Positions 46,914-54,573 of a DNA stretch of 64,000 bases are shown one piece after another. The notes below the pieces were generated by a model. It did not search any database. It saw only the letters and a list, made by a program, of their open reading frames with translations, and was not told the origin of the DNA. Position 1 is the first letter of the stretch. Each line of letters opens with the position of its first letter. The DNA is taken from positions 86,476 through 150,475 of the forward strand of contig CAKSAN010000013.1 of assembly GCA_934436435.1 (NCBI GenBank), given 5' to 3'. The translations under genes and the position numbers were made by a program. The DNA comes from an uncultured Acetatifactor sp. (GTDB taxonomy: Bacteria > Bacillota > Clostridia > Lachnospirales > Lachnospiraceae).

Positions 46914-48032
46914 ATGAGAATTAATTACAACGTATCGGCAATGTTATCTAACAATGCCTTATCCGGCAATGATGACCTGCTGTCCAAATCATTGGAGAGA
47001 CTTTCTTCCGGATTGAAAATCAACCATGCCAAGGATAACCCGGCAGGACTGGCAATGTCCAAGCGTATGAATGCCCAGATCGAGGGTCTGTCCGTGGCAA
47101 ATCAGAATGCCAGTGACGGTGTGTCCATCATAGAGATTGCAGATGGAGCCATGACCGAGATTAGTGAAATGTTACAGCGGATCAATGAACTTTCCATCAA
47201 GGCTGCCAATGGTACCATGTCTGACAGTGACCGTGCAACGGTGCAGGATGAAGTGTTACAGCTGAAGGAGGAGATTACCAGAATCTCCGAGGTAACGGAA
47301 TTCAACGGACAGAAGTTGTTGAACGGTGAGTATGATCTGAAGGGCTACACCAGTAATAATGACATTAAAGTAAATTATTATACCATGGATGTACCTGTGA
47401 AAAAGTACACCATCAATTCCCTGAAACTTCAGGAGGATCCCGATAATCCCGGGAAATACCAGCTGGATGGTACGGTGGATTTCGGAGACGGATTTGATGA
47501 CGTACAGCCCCTGAAGACGGAGATCAAAGACAATCTGTTGACGATTACCGGTGAGAACGGATTTGAAATGCGTCTGGATGTAGCAGGTGCAGCGGTTGGT
47601 ACGGAATACACGGATCTGGAGATCGATGCAACCGGTATCGGTGCCATGCGTTTACAGGTGGGTGCCAACCAGAATCAGATACTGGAAGTAAATATTCCGG
47701 CCATCTCTTTACAGAATATGGGAATTGCAGAGATTGATGTCAGCACAGCAGATGGCGCGAAAGATTCCATCCAGCGCATAGATGGAGCTGTTAAATATGT
47801 ATCTTCTGTTCGCGGCAGACTGGGTGCTTTTCAGAACCGTCTGGAGTCTACAATCAACAGTCTGGATGTAACCAGTGAAAATATGACTTCTGCTTACTCC
47901 CGTATCATGGATGTGGATATGGCAGAGGAAATGACATCCTATACAACTTATCAGATTCTGACACAGGCAGGAACCTCTATGCTGGCACAGGCCAATGAGA
48001 GACCGTCTCAGGTATTGCAGTTGCTACAGTAG
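46914..48032 (+). CDS. fliC: flagellin
   Basis: 372 residues. Conserved N-terminal D0/D1 (MRINYNVSAMLSNNAL, SLERLSSGLKINHAKDNPAG, GVSIIEIADGAMTEISEMLQ) and C-terminal D1/D0 (SRIMDVDMAEEMTSYTTYQI, QAGTSMLAQANERPSQVL) frame a short variable centre (about 140-270). The TLR5-contact stretch reads QRINELSIK (88-96): Arg and Leu of the canonical QRVRELAVQ remain, but the second Arg is Asn and the Gln is Lys. AAGGAG ribosome site. Exported by the flagellar apparatus with FliS, encoded next, as chaperone. Confidence 0.97.
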   Translation: MRINYNVSAMLSNNALSGNDDLLSKSLERLSSGLKINHAKDNPAGLAMSKRMNAQIEGLSVANQNASDGVSIIEIADGAMTEISEMLQRINELSIKAANGTMSDSDRATVQDEVLQLKEEITRISEVTEFNGQKLLNGEYDLKGYTSNNDIKVNYYTMDVPVKKYTINSLKLQEDPDNPGKYQLDGTVDFGDGFDDVQPLKTEIKDNLLTITGENGFEMRLDVAGAAVGTEYTDLEIDATGIGAMRLQVGANQNQILEVNIPAISLQNMGIAEIDVSTADGAKDSIQRIDGAVKYVSSVRGRLGAFQNRLESTINSLDVTSENMTSAYSRIMDVDMAEEMTSYTTYQILTQAGTSMLAQANERPSQVLQLLQ

Positions 48033-48061
48033 AAAAGTTCTGAATAAGAGGACATGGCGGA

Positions 48062-48529
48062 ATGACAAAAGAATGTAAACAGCAATTTACGCTTCGGATC
48101 ACACAGGCGAATTCCACACAGCTGATCGTGATCCTGTATGAAATGACTTTACAATATCTTGCAGACGGAGAACAGGCAGCCGGGGAGGCTGAACTGGTGG
48201 AAGCGATTCACAAAGCCAGAGGGTGTGTCAAGGAACTTTTGAACTCTCTGCACAGAGAATACAGTCCGGCAGGAGAGCTTTCCAGACTGTATCTGTATTG
48301 CCTTCGCAGACTTGCCGCATGTGAAGTCCGCAGAGACCGCGCAATATTGGAAGACGTACGGAAGGTGATCGTACCTCTTTGTGACGCTTACAAACAGATT
48401 CAGGATCAGAATACTTCCGGCCCTGTGATGAATAATTCACAGACGGTATATGCCGGACTGACCTACGGCAGGAACCAGTTAACCGAAAACATGGCTGACC
48501 AGGGCACGAATCGGGGAATGCTGGTATAG
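48062..48529 (+). CDS. fliS: flagellin export chaperone FliS
   Basis: 155 residues with the FliS pattern of four helices: TLRITQANSTQLIVILYEMT, AEGEAELVEAIHKARGCVKE-like helix, NSLHREYSPAGELSRLYLY, ILEDVRKVIVPLCDAY. It binds the flagellin C-terminus before export. It starts 29 bases after flagellin. Its last 51 bases overlap the 3' end of the convergent yaaL gene. Confidence 0.92.
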   Translation: MTKECKQQFTLRITQANSTQLIVILYEMTLQYLADGEQAAGEAELVEAIHKARGCVKELLNSLHREYSPAGELSRLYLYCLRRLAACEVRRDRAILEDVRKVIVPLCDAYKQIQDQNTSGPVMNNSQTVYAGLTYGRNQLTENMADQGTNRGMLV

Positions 48530-48775
48530 CGATTTTTCCTGTCCCGCAGGCTGCATGGAAGCCAGCTCCGTGAGATGCTGATACCTTTTTTGCAGCGCGT
48601 TGATCTCATAGATGTAACTGTCGATGAGATCGCTTTCCAATGCATTATCGAAACCCGCATAGGCGATTTCCAGCGCCTGGCGGGTTTTTCTTATGGATTC
48701 TTTCAGATCTATGGGAGTGAGATCTTCTTCAATGATTTCCGGGGAGGCATCTGCCTGACTAAAAAAGATTTTCAT
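48479..48775 (-). CDS. yaaL: DUF2508 family protein (YaaL)
   Basis: 98 residues, helical: DLKESIRKTRQALEIAYAGF, DNALESDLIDSYIYEINAL, QKRYQHLTEL, the DUF2508 core. AAAGGACGG ribosome site. In Bacillus yaaL sits beside bofA; here the two are adjacent but divergent, and yaaL runs 51 bases into the end of fliS on the other strand. Confidence 0.88.
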   Translation of the reverse strand: MKIFFSQADASPEIIEEDLTPIDLKESIRKTRQALEIAYAGFDNALESDLIDSYIYEINALQKRYQHLTELASMQPAGQEKSLYQHSPIRALVSHVFG

Positions 48776-48914
48776 AACATTATCCGTCCTTTCTGCTAAC
48801 AGTATAGGAAGAAAAAAGGAAAAATATACCTGCCATGGAGGAAAACGGAAGACATTTTCTTACAGAACAGAGAATAGAATGTAGCAAATGACAGCTGCGG
48901 CAGAGAGGAAACTT

Positions 48915-49187
48915 ATGAACCAACCGGAAAATTTATTATGGCTGATCGGTGCAGCGGTACTATTGCTGATCCTGAGCTTTTTTGTCCGAAAAGCAGAGTG
49001 GCTGATCAATTTTGTATTGCGAAGCATTATGGGAACCATAGCAATTTATTTTATCAATATAGGGGTCACTTTTCTGGGATTTACCACAGTGGTGGGGATC
49101 AATGCGGCCAGTGTGCTGACAACGGGAATCCTGGGGATTCCGGGGATCGTGATGCTGTATGGGCTGAGTATTTATGAAATATTATGA
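48915..49187 (+). CDS. bofA: BofA-family pro-sigma-K processing inhibitor
   Basis: 90 residues from ATG 48915 (GAGAGGAA upstream), close to the 87 of Bacillus BofA. Three hydrophobic helices: LLWLIGAAVLLLILSFF, LRSIMGTIAIYFINIGV, and the conserved C-terminal GINAASVLTTGILGIPGIVM then LYGLSIYEIL. In Bacillus it holds the SpoIVFB protease inactive in the forespore membrane. Its presence suggests sporulation ancestry; many Lachnospiraceae keep bofA. Confidence 0.92.
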   Translation: MNQPENLLWLIGAAVLLLILSFFVRKAEWLINFVLRSIMGTIAIYFINIGVTFLGFTTVVGINAASVLTTGILGIPGIVMLYGLSIYEIL

Positions 49188-49504
49188 AAAAGCATTTTGA
49201 CATCCGCAAATGGCGTAAAATAGGGTATTCCAGGATGTTACAAAAAGAAAAAAGCAAACCTGTTTGTTAAAAAGTACTAAAGTTAATTTTTTTACAAAAA
49301 AGGTATTGCCAGACGGAAAGCAAGCCTTTATAATCCATCTTACAACCAATCGCGATGGTTGTTCAGAGTATCTTATAAGATCTTTTAGGATTTCTATTTG
49401 GGATAGATTCATCCCACATTACCAGAAGACTGATTTTGAATATTTGGGAGGAAGGTGACGGTAAAGCTATAGGTATAAAGATGATGTGAAATCAGGAGAA
49501 GGAG
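49188..49504 (+). promoter_or_regulatory. promoter and leader region of Tad pilus operon
   Basis: No supported gene in these 317 bases. TTGCCA (49306-49311), 17-base spacer, TATAAT (49329-49334) is a strong promoter, giving a leader of about 165 bases. The leader holds hairpins AACCA/TGGTT and GGGAT/ATCCC and the palindrome ATCTTATAAGAT. A segment reading GACGGTAAAGC is a partial look-alike of cyclic-di-GMP-I riboswitch core, but the rest of that fold is not found. Confidence 0.7.
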
Positions 49505-49520
49505 ATGAGATATTGGGGTA

Positions 49521-50015
49521 TTGTGTATATTTCTGGCAGTAGCTTGCTGTTTTGATTACAAAACACACAGGATACCCAACGGGTTGATCATTTGCTGTCT
49601 GCCGGCAGGAGTGGGGTATCGGTTGATCGGCGACGGGGTTGGCGGTGTTTTGGAATATCTGGCAAGTGCATTATTGACAACGATGTTGTTTTATTTCTTT
49701 TTTTGGATCGGAACTGTGGGAGCAGGTGACGTTAAGATGTTGGGAGTCTGTGCCGGTTTTTTCCCCTGGAATAAAGTTCTTTATTTTCTGTTTTTCGCGC
49801 TTGCGATCGCAGCAATGTTTGCACTTTGTAAAATGTACCTGGAGCGCAATATGAAGGAACGTTTGTACTATTTGGGAGAGTACTTATGGGACGTACTTCG
49901 GTGTGGCAGATGGAAGCTTTATTTTACGGCAGAACGTCGGGAAATAAAAACGGGAATCTGCATGGCGGGGCCGGTATTTTGCAGTGCGTTGATGTATATG
50001 GGAGGAATTTATTGA
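49521..50015 (+). CDS. prepilin peptidase of Tad system (CpaA/TadV-like)
   Basis: 164 residues if started at TTG 49521. Membrane aspartyl protease, family A24: D12 in CFDYKTHRIPN and D70 in TVGAGDVKML, with about four to five helices. It cleaves the pilin leader. The start is uncertain: the strong AGGAGAAGGAG site sits before an ATG at 49505 in another frame, which stops after 16 codons (TGA at 49553). Removing one G from the GGGG run at 49515-49518 would join that ATG to this frame. The stop overlaps the next ATG (TGATG). Confidence 0.82.
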   Translation: MCIFLAVACCFDYKTHRIPNGLIICCLPAGVGYRLIGDGVGGVLEYLASALLTTMLFYFFFWIGTVGAGDVKMLGVCAGFFPWNKVLYFLFFALAIAAMFALCKMYLERNMKERLYYLGEYLWDVLRCGRWKLYFTAERREIKTGICMAGPVFCSALMYMGGIY

Positions 50016-51019
50016 TGGAACAAAAGGAAGCTGTTCTGGTCTTGTATGACCGGGAAGAGGAATACGCGAGGCTTTTTACGGAGTATTTGAAAAGACAGAA
50101 GGAATTGCCATGGCAGATCCATACCTATACCCGGGCAGAGGAATTGCTAGCGGGTGAGAAAAGCGGTGAAGTGACGATGCTGGTAGTGGCGGAATCCTCC
50201 TGTGAGGATGCATTGAGTACTCTGCAACCGGCATGCCAGGCGGTTTTGAACGAAAGCGGAACTCTTCGTTTCCACCAGTTTCCCAATATTAACAAATATC
50301 AGGAGGCAGAACAGGTATGGAAGGAACTGCTGGAATTGTATGTGGAGACAACGGGAATTCATATGCCATTTCTGTGTGCGGAATATAGGACGAAATTCAT
50401 TGGGATGTATTCTCCGGTTCACAGATGCCTTCAAAGTTCCTTTGCGTTGACCTTTGGACAGCTTATGGCAGAAAAACATCCCACATTATACCTGAATCTG
50501 GAGCATTATGCGGGGATTACGGAATTGCTTCCGGAGCGACAGAATAGAGATCTTGCGGATCTTCTTTATTTTCTGTCGGGAGATGAAGGGAAATTTCCGC
50601 TTCGCATGCAGACGGTGATTCGGAAGAAGGGGAGCCTTGACTATATTCCACCCATGCGGAACGGACAAAACCTGTTGGGGATCACACTGGAGGAATGGAG
50701 GAGCCTTTTCCAGAGGATCGAGGAGCTGGGGAAATATGAATATGTCATTCTCGACCTCAGCGAAAGCATACAGGGGTTGATGGATGTTCTTCAGATGTGC
50801 ATCCGGGTATTTACCCTGACCAGAGAGGATAAAATGTCCCGGTGTAAATTAGATCAATATGAACAACTGCTGTCACTGTGTGAGAAGGAAGAGGTAAAGG
50901 GGAAGACCAGAAAGCTGGAGCTGCCTTATTTTCACAGACTTCCCGCAGAGATGGAGCAGTATACCAGAGGAGAACTGGCGGATTACGTGAGAAAAGAAGT
51001 AGAGATATTGGAAGAGTAG
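50015..51019 (+). CDS. TadZ/CpaE-like pilus-localisation protein
   Basis: 334 residues, coupled to the peptidase by a one-base stop/start overlap. An N-terminal degenerate receiver-like domain (about 5-120; AVLVLYDREEEYARLF) is followed by a MinD-like ATPase domain in which the deviant Walker A position reads MYSPVHRCLQSSFALTFG instead of KGGxGKT; then LYLNLEHYAGITELL and EYVILDLSES. TadZ proteins localise the Tad machine at a cell pole; the Eubacterium rectale TadZ structure also has an atypical P-loop. Whether this one binds ATP is open. Confidence 0.85.
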   Translation: MEQKEAVLVLYDREEEYARLFTEYLKRQKELPWQIHTYTRAEELLAGEKSGEVTMLVVAESSCEDALSTLQPACQAVLNESGTLRFHQFPNINKYQEAEQVWKELLELYVETTGIHMPFLCAEYRTKFIGMYSPVHRCLQSSFALTFGQLMAEKHPTLYLNLEHYAGITELLPERQNRDLADLLYFLSGDEGKFPLRMQTVIRKKGSLDYIPPMRNGQNLLGITLEEWRSLFQRIEELGKYEYVILDLSESIQGLMDVLQMCIRVFTLTREDKMSRCKLDQYEQLLSLCEKEEVKGKTRKLELPYFHRLPAEMEQYTRGELADYVRKEVEILEE

Positions 51020-51034
51020 AACAGGAGAGAGAAA

Positions 51035-52252
51035 ATGGATTATTTAGAGCAGAGAAGAAAACTTCGTCAGATGGTACAGGAACGATTGGATTATGGCAGA
51101 GATTATACGGATGAGGAAGTGGAGGATACCATTGATGAAGTGCTGATGGAACAGGAGAGTCTGGAACTTTGTCCGGTAGAATTACGCAGACGTCTGCGGA
51201 AGGAATTGTTCGATTCCCTGAGAAGACTGGATATTTTGCAGATCTTTGTGGAGGACAGTTCGGTTACGGAGATCATGATTAACGGGATGGATCATATTTT
51301 CGTGGAGCAGGACGGACAATTGCGGGAACTGGATCGGGCTTTTGATTCCATGGAAAAATTACAAGATGTGATCCAGCAGATCGTGGCAGGTTGCAACCGT
51401 GTGGTTAATGAGGCCTCGCCTATCGTGGATGCACGGCTGAATAACGGCTCCCGCGTGAATATTGTAATGAATCCTATTGCTCTGAATGGACCAATCGTCA
51501 CGATCCGGAGATTCCCGGACAAACCCATTACTATGCAGAAGCTGATCGGGCTGGATACCATTTCTTTAGAGGCGGCAGAGTTTCTGGAGACACTGGTGAA
51601 AGCCGGATATAACATTTTTGTCAGTGGAGGAACGGGAAGCGGCAAGACGACTTTTCTGAATGTTCTGTCCGGTTACATCTCCGCAGAGGAACGTGTGATC
51701 ACCATAGAAGACAGTGCGGAATTACAGCTTCAGGGACTTCCCAACCTGGTGCGTCTGGAGACCCGCAACGGCAATGCAGAAGGATGCAGAGAGATCGGTA
51801 TTCGCGAACTGATCCGCTCTTCGCTGCGGATGCGTCCGGACCGGATCATCGTGGGAGAGGTCCGGGGACCGGAAGCCATTGATATGCTGCAATGCATGAA
51901 TACCGGTCATGACGGCAGTATGTCTACCGGGCATGCCAACAGTGCAGTCGACATGCTGGCGAGATTGGAGAACATGGTTCTGATGGGGATGGATCTTCCG
52001 TTAACTGCCATTCGCAACCAAATCGCTTCGGGAGTGGATGTTATTGTACATTTAGGCAGAATCCGGGATAAGAGCAGACGGGTGTTGGAGATTACGGAAG
52101 TGATAGGCTGCGAAAACGGAGAGATTCGGTTGAATCCGCTATATCAATTCGAAGAACTGGGGGAAAGCAGTGACGGAAAAGTAATCGGCAGGCTGCGAAG
52201 AAGAGGAGAGTTACTTCATGAAGGAAAACTTAAGGCGGCAGGACTATCATAA
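51035..52252 (+). CDS. tadA: TadA/CpaF-type pilus assembly ATPase
   Basis: 405 residues. N-terminal helical region, VTEIMINGMDHIFVEQDG domain, Walker A FVSGGTGSGKTTF (about 196-207), Walker B RPDRIIVGEVRGPEA, His-box TGHDGSMSTGHANS. Hexameric secretion ATPase that powers Tad pilus assembly at the inner face of the membrane. It overlaps the tadB start by 35 bases. Confidence 0.96.
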   Translation: MDYLEQRRKLRQMVQERLDYGRDYTDEEVEDTIDEVLMEQESLELCPVELRRRLRKELFDSLRRLDILQIFVEDSSVTEIMINGMDHIFVEQDGQLRELDRAFDSMEKLQDVIQQIVAGCNRVVNEASPIVDARLNNGSRVNIVMNPIALNGPIVTIRRFPDKPITMQKLIGLDTISLEAAEFLETLVKAGYNIFVSGGTGSGKTTFLNVLSGYISAEERVITIEDSAELQLQGLPNLVRLETRNGNAEGCREIGIRELIRSSLRMRPDRIIVGEVRGPEAIDMLQCMNTGHDGSMSTGHANSAVDMLARLENMVLMGMDLPLTAIRNQIASGVDVIVHLGRIRDKSRRVLEITEVIGCENGEIRLNPLYQFEELGESSDGKVIGRLRRRGELLHEGKLKAAGLS

Positions 52253-52985
52253 AGCCTTTCAAAAACGGGGTGATTTTTTGCAGCCGGCATTGCAGACCGC
52301 AGCGGTAATGCTCTTCTTTGCATGGTTCTTTTATCGGTCTCTTTGGGCGGTTCCGGCGCTGATTCCCCTTGGAATCTTGTATTTCCGCAGATGTGTGGAG
52401 CAACAATGTCGAAAGAACAGGCAGGAACTGACCCTGCAGTTCAAGGAGTGCATTTTATCTGTGGCGGGTTCCCTTAGAACCGGATATGCGTTGGAAAATG
52501 CTTTTCTGGAAAGCAGAGAGGATATACGGATGCTGTATGGAGAACAGTCGGCCATGTATCGGGAACTGGAATTCATCCGCAGAGGAATGATACTGAATAT
52601 TACTCTGGAAGAATTAATAAATGATCTGGCGGGGCGGAGCGGTATCGAGGAGATCCGGCAATTTTCCACGATCCTGAGTATTGCGAAGAGGGGTGGCGGG
52701 AATGTATCACAGATCATTCGCTCGACAGCAGAGATGATCAGCAACAAAGTAGAGACTATGCAGGAGATGTTGACCCTGTTGCAGGGCAGAAGACTGGAAC
52801 AGAAGGTTATGGAGATTATGCCCTTTGGAATTACTTTCTATATTGCCTGTACTTATCCGGGATATTTTGAAACGCTCTATCACAATGTCAGGGGGATACT
52901 TCTTATGACCGGCTGCCTGATTGCTTATGTGGGGGCCTATCTGTTGGGAGAAAAGATTCTGGATCGGATCGAGGAGGAACTGTAG
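52218..52985 (+). CDS. tadB: TadB-type pilus membrane platform protein
   Basis: 255 residues. Two N-terminal helices, a type II secretion F domain (QFKECILSVAGSLRTGYALE, IRQFSTILSIAKRGGGNV) and two C-terminal helices. Shorter than some TadB proteins but complete in the T2SSF core. It starts inside tadA (35-base overlap) and ends six bases before tadC. Confidence 0.93.
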   Translation: MKENLRRQDYHKAFQKRGDFLQPALQTAAVMLFFAWFFYRSLWAVPALIPLGILYFRRCVEQQCRKNRQELTLQFKECILSVAGSLRTGYALENAFLESREDIRMLYGEQSAMYRELEFIRRGMILNITLEELINDLAGRSGIEEIRQFSTILSIAKRGGGNVSQIIRSTAEMISNKVETMQEMLTLLQGRRLEQKVMEIMPFGITFYIACTYPGYFETLYHNVRGILLMTGCLIAYVGAYLLGEKILDRIEEEL

Positions 52986-52991
52986 GAAACG

Positions 52992-54365
52992 ATGAAATAT
53001 CAGAAAGGACTTCTTGGATTTGTCTATAAAGGAATGATGGTTTGCTACAAAAGGCTTCATCTGTGGAAACTGCCGGTTCCGGGGAGAGATCGGGTAAAAA
53101 CAGATCTCAATCGAATATATCCCGGGGAGAATCCGCAGGAATGTCTTACGGATTATTATGTGAAGAAGATGACGCTTTCGGTGATAATCCTTGTAACCGG
53201 AATTCTGTTTGCCGGAATCTGGTATTACACCAGAGAAGAGGGACACATTGATGAAAACGGATGGGTATTCCGGGGATCCGGAGAAGAAGGAACGCAGAAA
53301 TACAATATCATCGGACAGGTAGAAGACGGCAACAGATATGATTTTCAGATGGAGGTGGAATCTCGAAAATATGCGGAAGAAGAGTTGGAGACTTTATACT
53401 TGCAGCTGGAAGAAGAACTGCCGCAGCTGATTCTGGGGGATAATGACTCTTTGGACCATGTCACTACGGATCTGAAGTTGTCGGATGCTTATGAGGGATT
53501 TCCGTTTTATATGGAATGGAAAAGTGCAACACCTGAAGTCATCGGGGAGAACGGAGCCGTATCTCCGCAGAAGAAACAGGTCCTGGTGTGGCTGAAGGCG
53601 GAACTGAGTTATGAAGAATATGTAAGAGAAACAAAGATTGCAGTAACGGTTGCAGATAAGAGCGAGACGGCAGAGGAGTGGGAACGGAACCGGATAGAGG
53701 AACTGCTACAGCAGGCACAGGAAGAGGATCCGGAAAACGAAAGGTTTCAGCTGCCTGAGGAAATTGACGGAAAATCTATTGTCTGGAAAGAGAAGAACGG
53801 AAACACCGGGTGGATGCTTGCAATGGGAACCATATCGGCGGCAGTGGCGGTTTTCTTTTTTCAGGACCGGGATCTGCATGCTCTTGTGGAGAAGAGAAGG
53901 CGTGAGGAAAGAAAATCTTATCCGGAGATTTTGCAAAAACTGACACTATATCTGGAAGCAGGACTGACGGTCAGGGCGGCTTTTTGCCGTGTGGCGGAAG
54001 AATATGAAAAAGAAAAAACGCATGGCGGACGGCGCAGGGAGGCCTATGAAGAAATGTTAATAGCAACAAGGGAGATCCGCATGGGAGTACCGGAGAAAAC
54101 GGCTTATGAGGGATTCGGAAAAAGGACCGGCATCAGAGAATACGTCAGACTGAGTACTTTTTTGCTGCAAAATCTGAAAAAAGGAAGTACGACACTTTTG
54201 CGGCAGCTGAAGGAAGAGGCACAGACGGCAGAAGAATTGCGGATGCAGAATGCAAGAAAACTAAGTGAAGAAGCGACCACAAAGCTGTTGCTGCCTATGG
54301 TGCTGTTGCTTGTGATCGTAATGGTAATGATCATGGTTCCTGCGTTTTCTAATGCGGGAATATAA
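52992..54365 (+). CDS. tadC: TadC-type pilus platform protein with a large inserted extracytoplasmic domain
   Basis: 457 residues, much longer than usual TadC. A short N-terminal cytoplasmic part, helix 1 (about 61-79), a hydrophilic domain of about 190 residues (81-272; YNIIGQVEDGNRYDFQMEVE, DGFPFYMEWKSATPE-like stretch, VLVWLKAELSYEEYVRETK), helix 2 (273-291), then the T2SSF domain (SYPEILQKLTLYLEAGLTVR, AYEEMLIATREIRMGVPE) and a final helix. The inserted domain would lie outside the membrane where the pilus emerges. Its fold is unknown to me. Confidence 0.88.
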   Translation: MKYQKGLLGFVYKGMMVCYKRLHLWKLPVPGRDRVKTDLNRIYPGENPQECLTDYYVKKMTLSVIILVTGILFAGIWYYTREEGHIDENGWVFRGSGEEGTQKYNIIGQVEDGNRYDFQMEVESRKYAEEELETLYLQLEEELPQLILGDNDSLDHVTTDLKLSDAYEGFPFYMEWKSATPEVIGENGAVSPQKKQVLVWLKAELSYEEYVRETKIAVTVADKSETAEEWERNRIEELLQQAQEEDPENERFQLPEEIDGKSIVWKEKNGNTGWMLAMGTISAAVAVFFFQDRDLHALVEKRRREERKSYPEILQKLTLYLEAGLTVRAAFCRVAEEYEKEKTHGGRRREAYEEMLIATREIRMGVPEKTAYEGFGKRTGIREYVRLSTFLLQNLKKGSTTLLRQLKEEAQTAEELRMQNARKLSEEATTKLLLPMVLLLVIVMVMIMVPAFSNAGI

Positions 54366-54382
54366 GAAGGGAAGGTATGGTT

Positions 54383-54562
54383 ATGAAGAACAAATTAAAA
54401 TCATTTCGGCAGTTTTTGACAGAGGAAGAAGGAATGGGTACCGTGGAAGTGATATTGATTATCGTGGTACTGGTGGGATTGGTTATTATTTTTAAGGAGA
54501 AGATCACAGAGATCGTCAATTCCATTTTCAGCAAAATTACAAACCAGACCAAGAAGATATAG
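54383..54562 (+). CDS. flp: Flp-type major pilin
   Basis: 59 residues from ATG 54383 (GAAGG seven bases upstream; an ATG at 54377 is too close to it). Class III leader: basic KNKLKSFRQFL, then EEEG cut before M18, Glu at +5 (E22), and the hydrophobic helix TVEVILIIVVLVGLVIIF. This is the pilus subunit, substrate of the A24 peptidases encoded at 49521 and 57070. Confidence 0.92.
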   Translation: MKNKLKSFRQFLTEEEGMGTVEVILIIVVLVGLVIIFKEKITEIVNSIFSKITNQTKKI

Positions 54563-54573
54563 AGAGGATGAAG

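Noticed and set aside
49430..49480. Possible cyclic-di-GMP-I riboswitch in the Tad leader (GACGGTAAAGC segment)
   Set aside because: Only one short stretch resembles the conserved core; the GGCAAA...GAAAG hairpin before it and the tetraloop-receptor stem after it are not found.
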